Counted from the first letter of the stretch, positions 48,466 through 56,000 are shown. The stretch is 56,000 nucleotides of DNA from JAHITU01 sp043800905 (GCA_043800905.1 JAZDMO010000002.1:1-56000); one strand, 5' to 3'. Notes: a model not told the origin generated them from the letters alone. Numbers and translations: made by a program.

Positions 48466-48497
48466 ACTGCCAGCCCTAGGCTGGTCGGCCTTGGGCT
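48466..48497. repeat. GC-rich palindrome CCAGCCCTAGGCTGG
   Basis: CCAGCCcTAGGCTGG followed by TCGGCCTTGGGCT, upstream of tRNA-Thr. A GC island in the AT-rich spacer 48411-48599, which otherwise shows nothing I can identify. Confidence 0.4.
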
Positions 48498-48599
48498 AAA
48501 GTTAAGATAGCTTAAATTTTTTGTCTATTTGGGCTTTATAGACTTTTCACTTTTGACTACGTTCTATATATTATCGTTTTTTATATAGAAAATCAACTT

Positions 48600-48977
48600 C
48601 TATTCATCTGCTTTTTCTTTCTTGAAACTCTCTAAATCTTTCATATAAACAGATACAGACCCTTTTGTTTCTTTTATATTTAAATCTTCAATATTTTTTT
48701 TAATTTTTCCAAACCAAAAATAAATTTTATTTTTTATTTTTATAACAATAATAATAAGTTGAACCAAAAAAACCTTGGTCCATTTTAATATAACTCGAAA
48801 AATTATTTTTAATAACCTTTTTGTTCTTGCAAAAAAAACATCAAAAAAAATATTACTCTTAGCAAAGGCTTTTGATTCTATAAAATTTTTCCAAAAAATA
48901 AAATCGCAACCTTTAAAAAGTAAAATAGAAACTAAAAATATAAAAGAAATAAAGACAATTAAAATTAGAGGTAACAT
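48600..48977 (-). CDS. Small membrane protein downstream of tsf (125 aa)
   Basis: N-terminal hydrophobic segment (1-21, LILIVFISFIFLVSILLF), a second weak one at about 70-85, and a charged Lys/Glu-rich tail. It starts 15 nt after the tsf stop, so it is the third gene of the rpsB-tsf transcript. No family recognised. Function unknown. Confidence 0.6.
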   Translation of the reverse strand: MLPLILIVFISFIFLVSILLFKGCDFIFWKNFIESKAFAKSNIFFDVFFARTKRLLKIIFRVILKWTKVFLVQLIIIVIKIKNKIYFWFGKIKKNIEDLNIKETKGSVSVYMKDLESFKKEKADE

Positions 48978-48992
48978 ATTTTATTCAATCAA

Positions 48993-49574
48993 TTAATTGA
49001 GAGAAAAACGAATGAACTTACCAACTTCTATTTTTTCTCCAAATTTTTGAGTACCTTCTTCAATTAAAGTGGTAATCGTTTTTTCTGGATTTTTAATAAA
49101 AGCCTGTTCTAACAAGATTTTATCTTTAAAATGAGCGTTTAACTTACCTTCCAAGATTTTAGCTTGCATTTCAGCCGGTTTATCTTCTACTTCTTTTTGG
49201 AAAACTTCAGTCGCTTTTGTTTTCATTTCTTCAGTTATGTCTTCTTTTTTCAAAAATTCAGGCATAGTTGCAGTCACCTGCATAGCAATATCATAAGCCA
49301 AAGCTTTGAATTCTTCATTTTTAGCAACGAAATCACTTTCACACAATAGTTCTACTAAAGACCCAGCTGAACCACCTGCATGAATATAAGCCTGAATAAC
49401 TCCAGAACCAAGCTTTCTCTCAGATTTTTTTTCAGCAATTTTTTTAGATTGCTTACTTAACAAAATAATAGCTTTATCCATATCTCCTGCAGTTTCTTCT
49501 AAAGCTTTTTTACATTGCATAATAGAAATTCCAGTTCTATCTCTTAATTCTTTTACTTGTTCTGTTGTTATCAT
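48993..49574 (-). CDS. tsf: Translation elongation factor Ts (short form)
   Basis: 193 aa against about 280-300 in most bacteria. The N-terminal UBA-like domain is complete (VKELRDRTGISIMQCKKALE) with the core KAIILLSKQSKKIAEKKSER; then one dimerisation-type subdomain (YIHAGGSAGSLVELLCESDF VAKNEEF) and a final LLEQAFIKNPEKTITTLIEE. It is the nucleotide-exchange factor for EF-Tu. Short EF-Ts versions lacking one core subdomain are known. A structured leader ends on its ATG. Confidence 0.93.
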   Translation of the reverse strand: MITTEQVKELRDRTGISIMQCKKALEETAGDMDKAIILLSKQSKKIAEKKSERKLGSGVIQAYIHAGGSAGSLVELLCESDFVAKNEEFKALAYDIAMQVTATMPEFLKKEDITEEMKTKATEVFQKEVEDKPAEMQAKILEGKLNAHFKDKILLEQAFIKNPEKTITTLIEEGTQKFGEKIEVGKFIRFSLN

Positions 49575-49690
49575 AATATTTTACTTATGAGCGAAGCGAA
49601 TTAGAAAAATATTACCCCATGAAGTTCATTTTGTTTTAAAATGAATTTTTTAATTTTTTAAATAAAAAATTAAAAAACATTTCATTGGGG
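49572..49690 (-). promoter_or_regulatory. Three-hairpin leader element ending on the tsf start codon
   Basis: On the minus strand CCCCAATGAA...TTCATGGGG encloses AT-rich hairpins (TTTTTTAATTTTT/AAAAATTAAAAAA and TTCATTTTAAAA/TTTTGTTTT-type pairs). GGTAATATTTTTCTAATTCG, then CTTCGCTCATAAG and TAAAATATTATG follow. The last 45 nt differ at only a few bases from the element before the dsbA-like gene (14848-14962), and both end at ATG. Confidence 0.6.
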
Positions 49691-49721
49691 TTTATTTAAT
49701 TCCCTCACTTTGTTTATTAAT

Positions 49722-50441
49722 TTATTTAGTTTTTCTAGCTTCTTTGTAAGCCGAAACAATCTCATTCAAGAAAAATTGAACACTAGCCTTAGATGAATCA
49801 TTAGCTGAAATAGGAAAATCAATCTCCTTAATATTGCAGTCTGAATTAGCTAAAGCAATAATCGGGATATTTCTTTGTTTTGCTTCTTCCACGGCGACTT
49901 TTTCGCTTTTAGGATCAATCACAAAAACAAAAACGGGTAATTCTTTCATAGCCACTATACCTCCAAATTTTCTTTCTAATCTTTCAATTTCTTTATCAAT
50001 ATTCAATCTTTCTTTTTTAGTATATTTAAGTAAATCACCTTTTTCTTTATCACTATTTAATTTTTCAAACTTTTCAACTCTTTTTCTTATGATTTCAAAG
50101 TTAGTCAAAGTTCCCCCTACCCATCTGTTCGTAACAAAAGGAAGATCATTATTTTCTGCAACGTCTCTCAAAAGACTTTTTATTTCATTTTTACTTCCAA
50201 CAAACAAAGCATTTTTAGTAGCATTACTTTCCAAAACTTTTTTTATAAAATTCTTAGCATCTTCAAGCTGAACAGCTGTCTTTTCTAAATCAAAAATTTC
50301 TGTTCCTTTTTTAGCACCAAAAATAAATGGTTTTACAGAAGGATGTCTTTTAGATTTAGAATAAGCATAGTGAGAACCAGCCTCAAACATTTTTTTAATT
50401 TGAGCTGAATCTATATTGATTTCTTTATTTTCGATTTTCAT
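49722..50441 (-). CDS. rpsB: 30S ribosomal protein S2
   Basis: 239 aa from the ATG at 50441; the preceding codons run through leader palindromes and are not S2-like. Family blocks: KKMFEAGSHYAYSKSKRHPS (usually LLEAGVHFGH), PFIFGAKKGTEIFDLEKTAV, VTNRWVGGTLTNFEIIRKRV, RKFGGIVAMKELPVFVFVID and ALANSDCNIKEIDFPISAND. S2 joins the 30S subunit late and contacts S1 in other bacteria. First gene of the rpsB-tsf operon. Confidence 0.95.
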   Translation of the reverse strand: MKIENKEINIDSAQIKKMFEAGSHYAYSKSKRHPSVKPFIFGAKKGTEIFDLEKTAVQLEDAKNFIKKVLESNATKNALFVGSKNEIKSLLRDVAENNDLPFVTNRWVGGTLTNFEIIRKRVEKFEKLNSDKEKGDLLKYTKKERLNIDKEIERLERKFGGIVAMKELPVFVFVIDPKSEKVAVEEAKQRNIPIIALANSDCNIKEIDFPISANDSSKASVQFFLNEIVSAYKEARKTK

Positions 50442-50473
50442 ATATGGGCCAAAGTTTAGCAAATTTAAGGTTT

Positions 50474-50530
50474 TATTGCAAGAGAATCCTAACCTGTCTG
50501 TACCGGCAAGCAGGGACAAAATTCTCACAG
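50474..50530 (-). promoter_or_regulatory. rpsB leader hairpin carrying a GC palindrome
   Basis: On the minus strand GAGAAT...ATTCTC encloses CCCTGCTTGCCGGTACAGAC AGG, a degenerate member of the CCTGCCTGCCGGCAGGCAGG family. The hairpin sits 35-85 nt before the start codon, where S2 autoregulation acts in other bacteria. Whether it is an S2 site is unknown. Confidence 0.4.
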
Positions 50531-50665
50531 TCCCTCACTATTATTAATAATTAATCGTTTTAAAATTAACCTAAAAGAAACAAAAAGATAAAAATCTTAA
50601 AAATTAAGTTTGAACTTAATAACAGTGATGTAAACAATACTTAAAAAAATTCTTTATCTATATTT

Positions 50666-51529
50666 TTATTTTATCAACAATTCATCCAATTCCCCCTTTT
50701 CTATCACTTTATCAATATCTCTGATTTCTATTCCCGTGCGATGATCTTTAATCATTTGGTAAGGATGAAATACATAGGAACGAATTTGATTTCCCCATTC
50801 AATGCTCGTAGTTTTACTAATTTTAGCCATATCTTGTTTTTCCAAACGCTGGTCTTCCAAAGCTTTTATTAATTTAGCTTCCAAAATTCCCATAGCCTTT
50901 TCCTTATTAGAGGCTTGGGTTCTTTCAGAATCAATATGAACAGCTATATTTGAAGGAAGATGCACAATTCTTACCGCAGTGTCTCTCTTATTTACATTTT
51001 GCCCTCCGGGACCACTCGAACGAGAAAATTCAATTTTTAAATCTTTTTCATCTATTTGTAATTGGCCAGATTTTTCAAATTTTGGAATTACCTCTACCAT
51101 AGAAAAAGAAGTGTGTCTTTTGGCATTAGCGTTGAAAGGAGACAAGCGTACTAAACGATGAACTCCTGATTCTCCTTTTAAAACTCCATAGGCATTTTTT
51201 CCCTTTACCTCAAAAGTAATATTTCTAAAACCCCCTTGTTCGTTTTGATTTTGATGTAAAATATAAATTTCCCAATTTTTATTTTCGGCAAATTTTAAAT
51301 ACATATGAAAAAGAATTTGAGAAAAATCCTCGGCATCCATGCCACCAGCTCCAGAAAAAATAGTCACCACAGCATCCCCACGGTCATATTTCCCCACTCC
51401 TTCAATTTCAGCTTTAAAATCTGCTATTTGTTGAATAACTGCTTGGGCTCGTTCCTTATTTTGCCAGAAATCAGGCTTAAGCATTTCCTTTTCCAAAATT
51501 TCCAGTTCTTGTTTTAAGTCTTTTTCCAT
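50666..51529 (-). CDS. prfB: Peptide chain release factor 2, N-terminally short
   Basis: 287 aa from the ATG at 51529, favoured because TGATATAAT (51540-51548) lies ten bases upstream. The SPF tripeptide (residues 130-132) is the RF2 discriminator for UGA and UAA, and GGQ (175-177, in SSGPGGQNVNK) triggers hydrolysis. Domain 1 is reduced to about 45 residues compared with the usual 365-aa protein, and there is no internal frameshift site. Its presence shows that UGA is a stop here. The promoter lies back to back with that of tRNA-Ile. Confidence 0.93.
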   Translation of the reverse strand: MEKDLKQELEILEKEMLKPDFWQNKERAQAVIQQIADFKAEIEGVGKYDRGDAVVTIFSGAGGMDAEDFSQILFHMYLKFAENKNWEIYILHQNQNEQGGFRNITFEVKGKNAYGVLKGESGVHRLVRLSPFNANAKRHTSFSMVEVIPKFEKSGQLQIDEKDLKIEFSRSSGPGGQNVNKRDTAVRIVHLPSNIAVHIDSERTQASNKEKAMGILEAKLIKALEDQRLEKQDMAKISKTTSIEWGNQIRSYVFHPYQMIKDHRTGIEIRDIDKVIEKGELDELLIK

Positions 51530-51640
51530 AGTTGATAGCATTATATCAAAAACAAACAAACTAGTCTTCATTAATAATATAAATTATTATAAATCTGGAA
51601 AAAAAATAAAAAATGATATATAATGCGCATAATAAAATAT

Positions 51641-51714
51641 GCGAGTGTAGCTCAGGTGGTTAGAGCGCGTCACTGATAATGACGAGGTCGTAGGTTCGAG
51701 TCCTACCATTCGCA
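51641..51714 (+). tRNA. tRNA-Ile (anticodon GAT)
   Basis: GCGAGTGTAGCTCAGGTGGT, anticodon arm CGTCA-CTGATAA-TGACG with GAT, T-arm GTAGGTTCGAGTCCTAC, acceptor GCGAGTG/CATTCGC. TATAAT at 51619-51624 lies 16 nt upstream. Confidence 0.95.
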
Positions 51715-51730
51715 CAAAGAAACTAAAAGA

Positions 51731-51813
51731 AAGAGCGATGAACAAGTTCATCTGAGAATGACGAGGTCGTGGGTTCGAGCCTGCCTGCCGGCAGGCAGGT
51801 CCTACCATTCGCA
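51731..51813 (+). pseudogene. tRNA-Ile pseudogene with two palindromic insertions
   Basis: Tandem partial copy of the preceding tRNA-Ile: AGAGCG, then ATGAACAAGTTCAT (a 14-bp palindrome) in place of the 5' anticodon stem, then CTGAGAATGACGAGGTCGTG, GGTTCGAG, the 20-bp palindrome CCTGCCTGCCGGCAGGCAGG (51780-51799) and TCCTACCATTCGCA. Removal of the 20-mer restores the tRNA-Ile T-arm exactly. Confidence 0.8.
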
Positions 51814-51862
51814 AAAAAATACTTAATACTCACTACATACTACTTAGTACTGAGATTTAAAT

Positions 51863-51899
51863 AAAAAGGGCTCAGTGCTTTAGCACTGAGCCCTTTTTA
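51863..51899. terminator. Bidirectional terminator
   Basis: AAAAAGGGCTCAGTGCT-tt-AGCACTGAGCCCTTTTT, a 17-bp stem shared by the tRNA-Ile transcript and nrdJ. Confidence 0.9.
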
Positions 51900-51908
51900 T
51901 TTAAATTC

Positions 51909-54053
51909 CTAAGCTGTACAAGTCGCACATCCTCCAGAAAACTCAGCAGACACCACTACTTGACCATCCCCTGTATGCTGAACATTATTAACTTTTTCAA
52001 TATTTAACACTTGACCATCACGACTACCGTCACGATAAATGGTCACTCCTTTACAACCCATTTTATAAGCCAAAAGATAAACATTTTCTACATCAGCGGG
52101 AGTAGCTGAATTAGAAAAATTAACTGTTTTAGATACAGCATTATCCACATATTTTTGAAAAGCCGCCTGCATTTTTATATGCCATTCAGGTGAAATATCA
52201 TGAGCTACCACAAAAACATCTCTTAATTTCTTAGGAATAATTTTGATATCATGCAAAGTTCCTGATTTAGCCACCATTCTCTTTAAATCATCACTCAACA
52301 AACCTCTTTCTTCCATTTCTTTTTCAAAAACAGGATTTACTTCCAACATTTCCGTTCCATCCATAATATTTCTAATATAAGAAACTGCAAACAAAGGTTC
52401 AACCCCCGATGAACAATTTGCTAAAATACTCAAAGTTCCAGTTGGAGCAATAGTTGTAACAGTAGCATTTCTCATCTTCATTCCACCTTTTTTATCATAA
52501 ATACTTCCTTTAAAATTTGGAAAAGCCCCTTTCTTTTCAGCCAATTCCGAACTAGCTTGCATTGCTTCTTTTTGAACAAAACTCATCAATTTATCTGCCA
52601 TTTTTATTCCCTCATCAGAATTATAAGGAATTTCTAGCTTAATTAACATATCCGCCCAGCCCATTACGCCTAAACCAATTTTACGATTAGCTTGAACCAT
52701 ATCATGAATTTTTTGCAAAGGATATTTAGACATATCAATTACATTATCCAAAAAATGCACAGCTGTATGGGTTGTGTATTTTAATTTTTCCCAATCAACG
52801 TCTCCATCTTTAATATGGTTAGCTAAATTAATTGAACCAAGATTGCAAGATTCAAAAGGTAATAATGGTTGTTCTCCACAGGGATTGGTACTTTCTATTT
52901 CACCAATCTTTGGAGTCGGATTATATTTATTAATTCTATCGATAAATATAATCCCTGGTTCTCCATTCTTCCAAGCCATAGTTAAAATCAAACTAAAAAC
53001 CCTACGAGCATTCATAGTTTTTACCACTTTTTTAGTATGAGGATTAATTAAATCATAGTTTCCATCTTTCTTTACCGCTTCCATAAATTTATCAGTAATT
53101 GCCACAGAAATATTAAAATTATTCAAAACAGTCGTTTTTTCTTTAGCAATAATAAAATCAAGAATATCTGGGTGATCCACCCTTAAAATCCCCATATTTG
53201 CCCCCCTACGAGTTCCTCCTTGCTTAATAGTATCAGTTGCTGCATCGAAAACTCGCATAAAAGAAAGTGGGCCTGAAGCTTTACCTTTGGTAGACATCAC
53301 CATATCATTTTTAGGTCGCAAACGAGAAAAAGAAAAACCTGTTCCCCCTCCAGATTGATGAATTAAGGCGGTATTTTTAATTGCATCAAAAATTCCTTCC
53401 ATAGAATCTTCTACTGGCAAAACAAAACAGGCGGCTAATTGTTGCAAACTTTTTCCAGCATTCATTAGAGTTGGAGAATTAGGTAAAAAATCTAAGTTAG
53501 ACATCATTTCACAAAAAGCCTTTTCTGATTTTTTAGCATCAAAACCTTTATACTTTTTATCGGCTTGAGCAATATTTTTAGCCACTCTTTGAAACATCCC
53601 TCGTGGAGATTCAATTACATTTCCATCTTCATCTTTTTTTAAATATCTTTTTTCTAAAACTTGGATTGCATTAACAGTTATTTTTAAATCATCCTCTACT
53701 CCCATTACAGCTTTCTGTTTTCTCTCTTCTGTTCTTTTTTGTCTATACAAAATATATGCTTTAGCAGTCTGAATATAATCACTCAACATCAAACTTTTTT
53801 CCACAGCATCCTGTATCCCTTCAATATCAGGCACGAAATTTTTATACCTCTTAGAAATTTTTACTAATTCCAAATAAACTTCATTAGCTACCAACTGAGC
53901 TTCATCTTCTGACCCCTCACCCACAGCCATCATCGCTTTGTGAATAGCGATTTTAATTTTATCTAAATCAAAAGGAACAATAGAACCATCTCTTTTTATA
54001 ATTTTTTTAACAAAATCATTCTTTTTTTCTTCTTTTGGTTTATCTTTTGACAT
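51909..54053 (-). CDS. nrdJ: Adenosylcobalamin-dependent (class II) ribonucleotide reductase
   Basis: 714 aa. An N-terminal ATP-cone (about 13-105, KKIIKRDGSIVPFDLDKIKI) gives allosteric control. The catalytic barrel has QQLAACFVLPVEDSMEGIFD, HQSGGGTGFSFSRLRP, GTRRGANMGILRVDHPDI, and NPCGEQPLLPFESCNLGSIN (radical-site Cys and Glu). The C-terminal SGGCATCTA holds Cys709 and Cys712 that pass electrons to the active site. It makes dNTPs from ribonucleotides in the presence or absence of oxygen, using B12. No cobalamin genes are in the window, so the cofactor may be scavenged. Confidence 0.95.
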   Translation of the reverse strand: MSKDKPKEEKKNDFVKKIIKRDGSIVPFDLDKIKIAIHKAMMAVGEGSEDEAQLVANEVYLELVKISKRYKNFVPDIEGIQDAVEKSLMLSDYIQTAKAYILYRQKRTEERKQKAVMGVEDDLKITVNAIQVLEKRYLKKDEDGNVIESPRGMFQRVAKNIAQADKKYKGFDAKKSEKAFCEMMSNLDFLPNSPTLMNAGKSLQQLAACFVLPVEDSMEGIFDAIKNTALIHQSGGGTGFSFSRLRPKNDMVMSTKGKASGPLSFMRVFDAATDTIKQGGTRRGANMGILRVDHPDILDFIIAKEKTTVLNNFNISVAITDKFMEAVKKDGNYDLINPHTKKVVKTMNARRVFSLILTMAWKNGEPGIIFIDRINKYNPTPKIGEIESTNPCGEQPLLPFESCNLGSINLANHIKDGDVDWEKLKYTTHTAVHFLDNVIDMSKYPLQKIHDMVQANRKIGLGVMGWADMLIKLEIPYNSDEGIKMADKLMSFVQKEAMQASSELAEKKGAFPNFKGSIYDKKGGMKMRNATVTTIAPTGTLSILANCSSGVEPLFAVSYIRNIMDGTEMLEVNPVFEKEMEERGLLSDDLKRMVAKSGTLHDIKIIPKKLRDVFVVAHDISPEWHIKMQAAFQKYVDNAVSKTVNFSNSATPADVENVYLLAYKMGCKGVTIYRDGSRDGQVLNIEKVNNVQHTGDGQVVVSAEFSGGCATCTA

Positions 54054-54210
54054 ATTTTTATATATTTTGTATTTTTTTCTATTAAAAACTCTTTCATTCT
54101 ACATCAAAAACAGGTAATAAAACTTGTGGATAACCGACACAATACAAAACAAAAAAACTGTAAAGATTTTTTATGCAATAAAGACCTATTTTAGAAATAA
54201 AACAAAAAGG

Positions 54211-54263
54211 AAAAGAACGATCGTTCTTGTTTATTATTTCTAACAAACAACGATCGTTCTTTT
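54211..54263 (-). promoter_or_regulatory. Paired GATC palindromes: terminator or operator
   Basis: AAGAACGATCGTTCTT (54213-54228, a perfect 16-bp palindrome) and AACGATCGTT (54249-54258) are spaced by about 20 nt and also pair with each other as a 15-bp stem. It lies after the 80-aa gene, with a T-rich tail on the minus strand (terminator), and 158 nt upstream of nrdJ (possible operator). It does not match the NrdR box I know. Confidence 0.5.
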
Positions 54264-54277
54264 ATTTTAAATAAAAC

Positions 54278-54520
54278 TTAAGATTCGTCTTCTAATTCTT
54301 TTTTATACTGTCGAGCAAAATCGACCAAAGAATTATCAACCGAATACAATTTGTTGTTTTTGGTTACAGGGATATCATCATAGTATTCTTCTTTTTTAAA
54401 AAGTTTACTAGCTGTAATGATAGAAAATGCTATCAATATAGCTAATCCAAACGCATACAGAAAAAAAGTAGTAATACAATTCAAAAAAATATCGTTTCCA
54501 AAAAAATTGACTATCGGCAT
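54278..54520 (-). CDS. Small membrane protein (80 aa)
   Basis: One hydrophobic segment (about 13-37, NCITTFFLYAFGLAILIAFS), then a cytoplasmic acidic/basic tail (LFKKEEYYDDIPVTKNNKLY). GGAGG lies seven bases before the ATG, one of few good Shine-Dalgarno sites here. No family recognised. Divergent from the 111-aa gene. Confidence 0.65.
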   Translation of the reverse strand: MPIVNFFGNDIFLNCITTFFLYAFGLAILIAFSIITASKLFKKEEYYDDIPVTKNNKLYSVDNSLVDFARQYKKELEDES

Positions 54521-54683
54521 TTTACACCTCCATTTTTAATAGATAAATTATCTAACAAAACTTCTACCCCTGAGTATATAAAAAATAAAACAAATAGACA
54601 AAACAAAATAAATATGCAATAAATTAACTTAGAAGTACCTAAACAAAATAAAAAATCAAGTTTAAATTTTAAAGGAGTTTGTA

Positions 54684-55019
54684 ATGACAGAATTGAAACT
54701 AACTATTAACGAAGCTAAAAAACATCTGGAAAAATTAAATGCTAATATCAATTTTGATAGATTTCAAATATTTTTTCCTGCAGATAAAAATCATATGATG
54801 ATACTTAATTCAGAACATCTTATTATGATCATATGGAAAGACACCCATGAAAAAATTAATCACCATGTTTTAGCCACGAATACAAAAGAAGAAAAACAAG
54901 AATCTCTTCAAATTAAAAAGATATCCTTTGAAGGATCACAAATAGAAATTACCTATTGCGGACTTGTAGGAAATTTTAAAGTCTGTTGGGAAAATATCGC
55001 CCATATAAATATTTCTTAA
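54684..55019 (+). CDS. Hypothetical soluble protein (111 aa)
   Basis: 111 aa, alpha/beta pattern (MTELKLTINEAKKHLEKLNA then NINFDRFQIFFPADKNHMMI). AAGGAG lies six bases before the ATG, supporting the start. No membrane segment and no recognised family. Terminator downstream at 55054-55088. Confidence 0.65.
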   Translation: MTELKLTINEAKKHLEKLNANINFDRFQIFFPADKNHMMILNSEHLIMIIWKDTHEKINHHVLATNTKEEKQESLQIKKISFEGSQIEITYCGLVGNFKVCWENIAHINIS

Positions 55020-55053
55020 ACTTTAAACTTTTGTTATTTGTTAAAAAACAGCT

Positions 55054-55088
55054 CACCCCTTACGGAAATTAATTCGTAAGGGGTTTTA
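55054..55088 (+). terminator. Terminator of the 111-aa gene
   Basis: ACCCCTTACG-gaaattaatt-CGTAAGGGGT then TTTATTTG; also lies just downstream of tRNA-Ser on the minus strand. Confidence 0.75.
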
Positions 55089-55097
55089 TTTGTGTTG

Positions 55098-55184
55098 CGG
55101 AGAGGACAGGATTTGAACCTGCGGTGGACTTTCGCCCACGCTTGCTTTCCAAGCAAGTACTTTAAACCACTCAGCCACCTCTCC
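55098..55184 (-). tRNA. tRNA-Ser (anticodon GGA)
   Basis: Reverse complement GGAGAGGTGGCTGAGTGGTT; anticodon arm CTTGC-TTGGAAA-GCAAG with GGA; long variable arm GTGGGC-gaaa-GTCCAC; T-arm GCAGGTTCAAATCCTGT; acceptor GGAGAGG/CCTCTCC. Confidence 0.95.
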
Positions 55185-55296
55185 ATGTTTTTAATGTTTT
55201 TATACCGAAAGAGCATATTTTACTCGATTCAATTTTTTCTCTTCAAGCTACAAAATATACTCCACAAATGTTATCGCATTTGTTTCGTTATTTTTG

Positions 55297-55466
55297 TGCC
55301 GAGGGGAAGACTTGGTCACGAATCACTAAGTTTTTTATTTTGCTTCGCTCATAAAAAACAAAGTGTTCTCGACCCCGACTCGGCTACAATTTGTTCGCAA
55401 GCCTGCCTGCCGGCAGGCAGGCTCACAAATTGGCTTCGCGCCTCCGTCTTTCAAGTCTCCCCTCGG
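55297..55466. other. tRNA-end-flanked structured element, copy 2
   Basis: Flanked by inverted tRNA-Leu 3' ends: TGCCGAGGGGAAGACTTG on the left and CAAGTCTCCCCTCGG on the right, as in the intact tRNA-Leu at 55519. Inside are AATCACTAAG, the hairpin GTTTTTTAT...ATAAAAAAC with loop TTGCTTCGCTC, AAAGTGTT, GACTCGG, and a hairpin with the 20-bp GC palindrome (55402-55421). Same block order as 4536-4653. Confidence 0.6.
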
Positions 55467-55518
55467 ACTACAAAAAACACATTCCAAAAACACTATCGTG
55501 TTTTTTCCATTGTTTTTG

Positions 55519-55600
55519 TGCCGAGGGGGAGACTTGAACTCCCACAGATTGCTCCACTAGTTCCTAAGACTAGCGCGTCTACCAATTTCGCCACCTCGGC
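55519..55600 (-). tRNA. tRNA-Leu (anticodon TAG)
   Basis: Reverse complement GCCGAGGTGGCGAAATTGGT; anticodon arm CTAGT-CTTAGGA-ACTAG with TAG; T-arm GGGAGTTCAAGTCTCCC; acceptor GCCGAGG/CCTCGGC. It is the best match for the broken tRNA copy at 47874. Confidence 0.94.
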
Positions 55601-55715
55601 ATATATAAGAATCTTCAATAATCAATTCTCAATTTGCAATAAATTTTCAAAAATCAATACCCTTACTTGGATAAAAGTCTATCAAAAAACTTTAAAAATT
55701 ACCACTAAAAAGAAA

Positions 55716-55731
55716 TGGTCCAACCACTCCT
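55716..55731. repeat. Short repeat TGGTCCAACCACTCCT, copy 2
   Basis: Identical to 170-185. It lies 50 nt from the 3' end of the transposase fragment. The rest of 55601-55780 shows only AT-rich sequence and a GACCTTGGAGGTC hairpin (55761-55777). Confidence 0.5.
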
Positions 55732-55780
55732 ATGTGAATAACTTTTTACCTAAAAACCTCCAGACCTTGGAGGTCTGATT

Positions 55781-56000
55781 TCATTCTAAAAACAAAGCTT
55801 TATCAAAAACCAAATCTTTCTCATATCTTTTTTCAATAATTCCCTGAGCTACATCTTCGGCAAATTCTTTATAATCTTTTATTTTTCCTTTAAATCTATC
55901 TAAAATAATACTTTTATTACAAAAATTATCTTCATTCTTTCCTAAATATTCATCCCAACTACTTTTCCAAAAAACCTTTTCTGCTCCATTTTTGTTTTTG
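55781..56000 (-). CDS. IS200/REP-associated (RAYT-like) transposase, C-terminal part (partial)
   Basis: The last 73 codons, cut by the window end. SSWDEYLGKNEDNFCNKSII followed by LDRFKGKIKDYKEFAEDVAQ is the typical C-terminal tail of Y1-type REP-associated tyrosine transposases (SSY-x-EYLG, then C, ILDxF, KDYxEF). The catalytic Tyr and HUH motif would lie outside the window. A RAYT enzyme would be a natural partner of the REP-like repeats found throughout this window. Confidence 0.7.
   Translation of the reverse strand, partial: KNKNGAEKVFWKSSWDEYLGKNEDNFCNKSIILDRFKGKIKDYKEFAEDVAQGIIEKRYEKDLVFDKALFLE

Noticed and set aside
51587..51814. Minus-strand frame containing PACRQAG and RMVGLEPTTSSL
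   Set aside because: It is the antisense of the tRNA-Ile gene and its pseudogene; such frames are regular artefacts of tRNA and palindrome sequence.
55092..55778. Long plus-strand frame of 228 codons
   Set aside because: It runs through antisense tRNA-Ser, the tRNA-flanked element and antisense tRNA-Leu; no protein family and no start signal.

Overview
The window is AT-rich, gene-dense bacterial DNA that looks like the chromosome of a candidate-phyla-radiation bacterium (Patescibacteria, Parcubacteria group; the exact lineage is my inference). Reasons: very short intergenic spaces; reduced or shortened housekeeping proteins (EF-Ts of 193 aa, RF2 of about 287 aa); families common in these genomes (DUF2914, DUF5667, glycine-rich CxxC zinc-ribbon protein, small basic peptides); class II ribonucleotide reductase; few Shine-Dalgarno sites, with several -10 boxes lying only 6-10 nt before an ATG. 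RF2 is present and TGA is used as a stop, so the code is standard, unlike Gracilibacteria or Absconditabacteria.

Layout. 1-8000: end of one IS copy, a DUF2914 membrane protein, an ATE-like GNAT protein overlapping an Mpl-like Mur ligase, a HAD phosphatase, tRNA-Ala, ddl, and a complete IS481-like element (6964-7909). 8000-18700: small membrane protein, ABC exporter, truB, hisS, DEDD exonuclease, DsbA-like thioredoxin, an operon of PEBP, DUF167, HPF and cyclophilin, and a GC-rich multi-helix RNA (18438-18676). 18779-28970: a probable integrative island at tRNA-Asn. It carries a large serine recombinase whose last codons lie inside the tRNA gene, an HNH endonuclease with one m6A and one m5C methyltransferase, an excisionase-like HTH protein, a replication-initiator-like protein with two small coupled ORFs, and a divergent Panacea (DUF4065) toxin-antitoxin pair. 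rsgA lies at its far edge. 29000-42700: YdeI-like protein, mscL, two M14 peptidase paralogues (one with lost catalytic residues), rarA, a bactofilin-like membrane protein, GDPD, typA, a DEAD-box helicase. 42700-56000: repair glycosylase, cold-shock protein, DUF5320/DUF134 operon with an operator-like palindrome, tgt, parB, tRNA cluster, rpsB-tsf, prfB, nrdJ and the C-terminus of an IS200/REP-associated (RAYT-like) transposase.

The most distinctive theme is small palindromic DNA. (i) REP-like elements with conserved ends (GGATTGCCACG / CTCGCAATGACG) enclose palindromes that differ in every copy. (ii) A 126-bp repeat occurs three times. (iii) A 20-bp palindrome, CCTGCCTGCCGGCAGGCAGG, sits cleanly inside broken tRNA copies and terminator loops. 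(iv) A 21-bp palindrome lies in frame inside both truB and tgt, as Rickettsia palindromic elements do. (v) A structured element of about 115 nt, ending exactly on the start codon, precedes two unrelated genes (dsbA-like and tsf). Two tRNA-derived inverted elements, and a GIY-YIG gene that begins in the anticodon-loop region of a broken tRNA-Leu, suggest that tRNA loci are insertion hot spots here.
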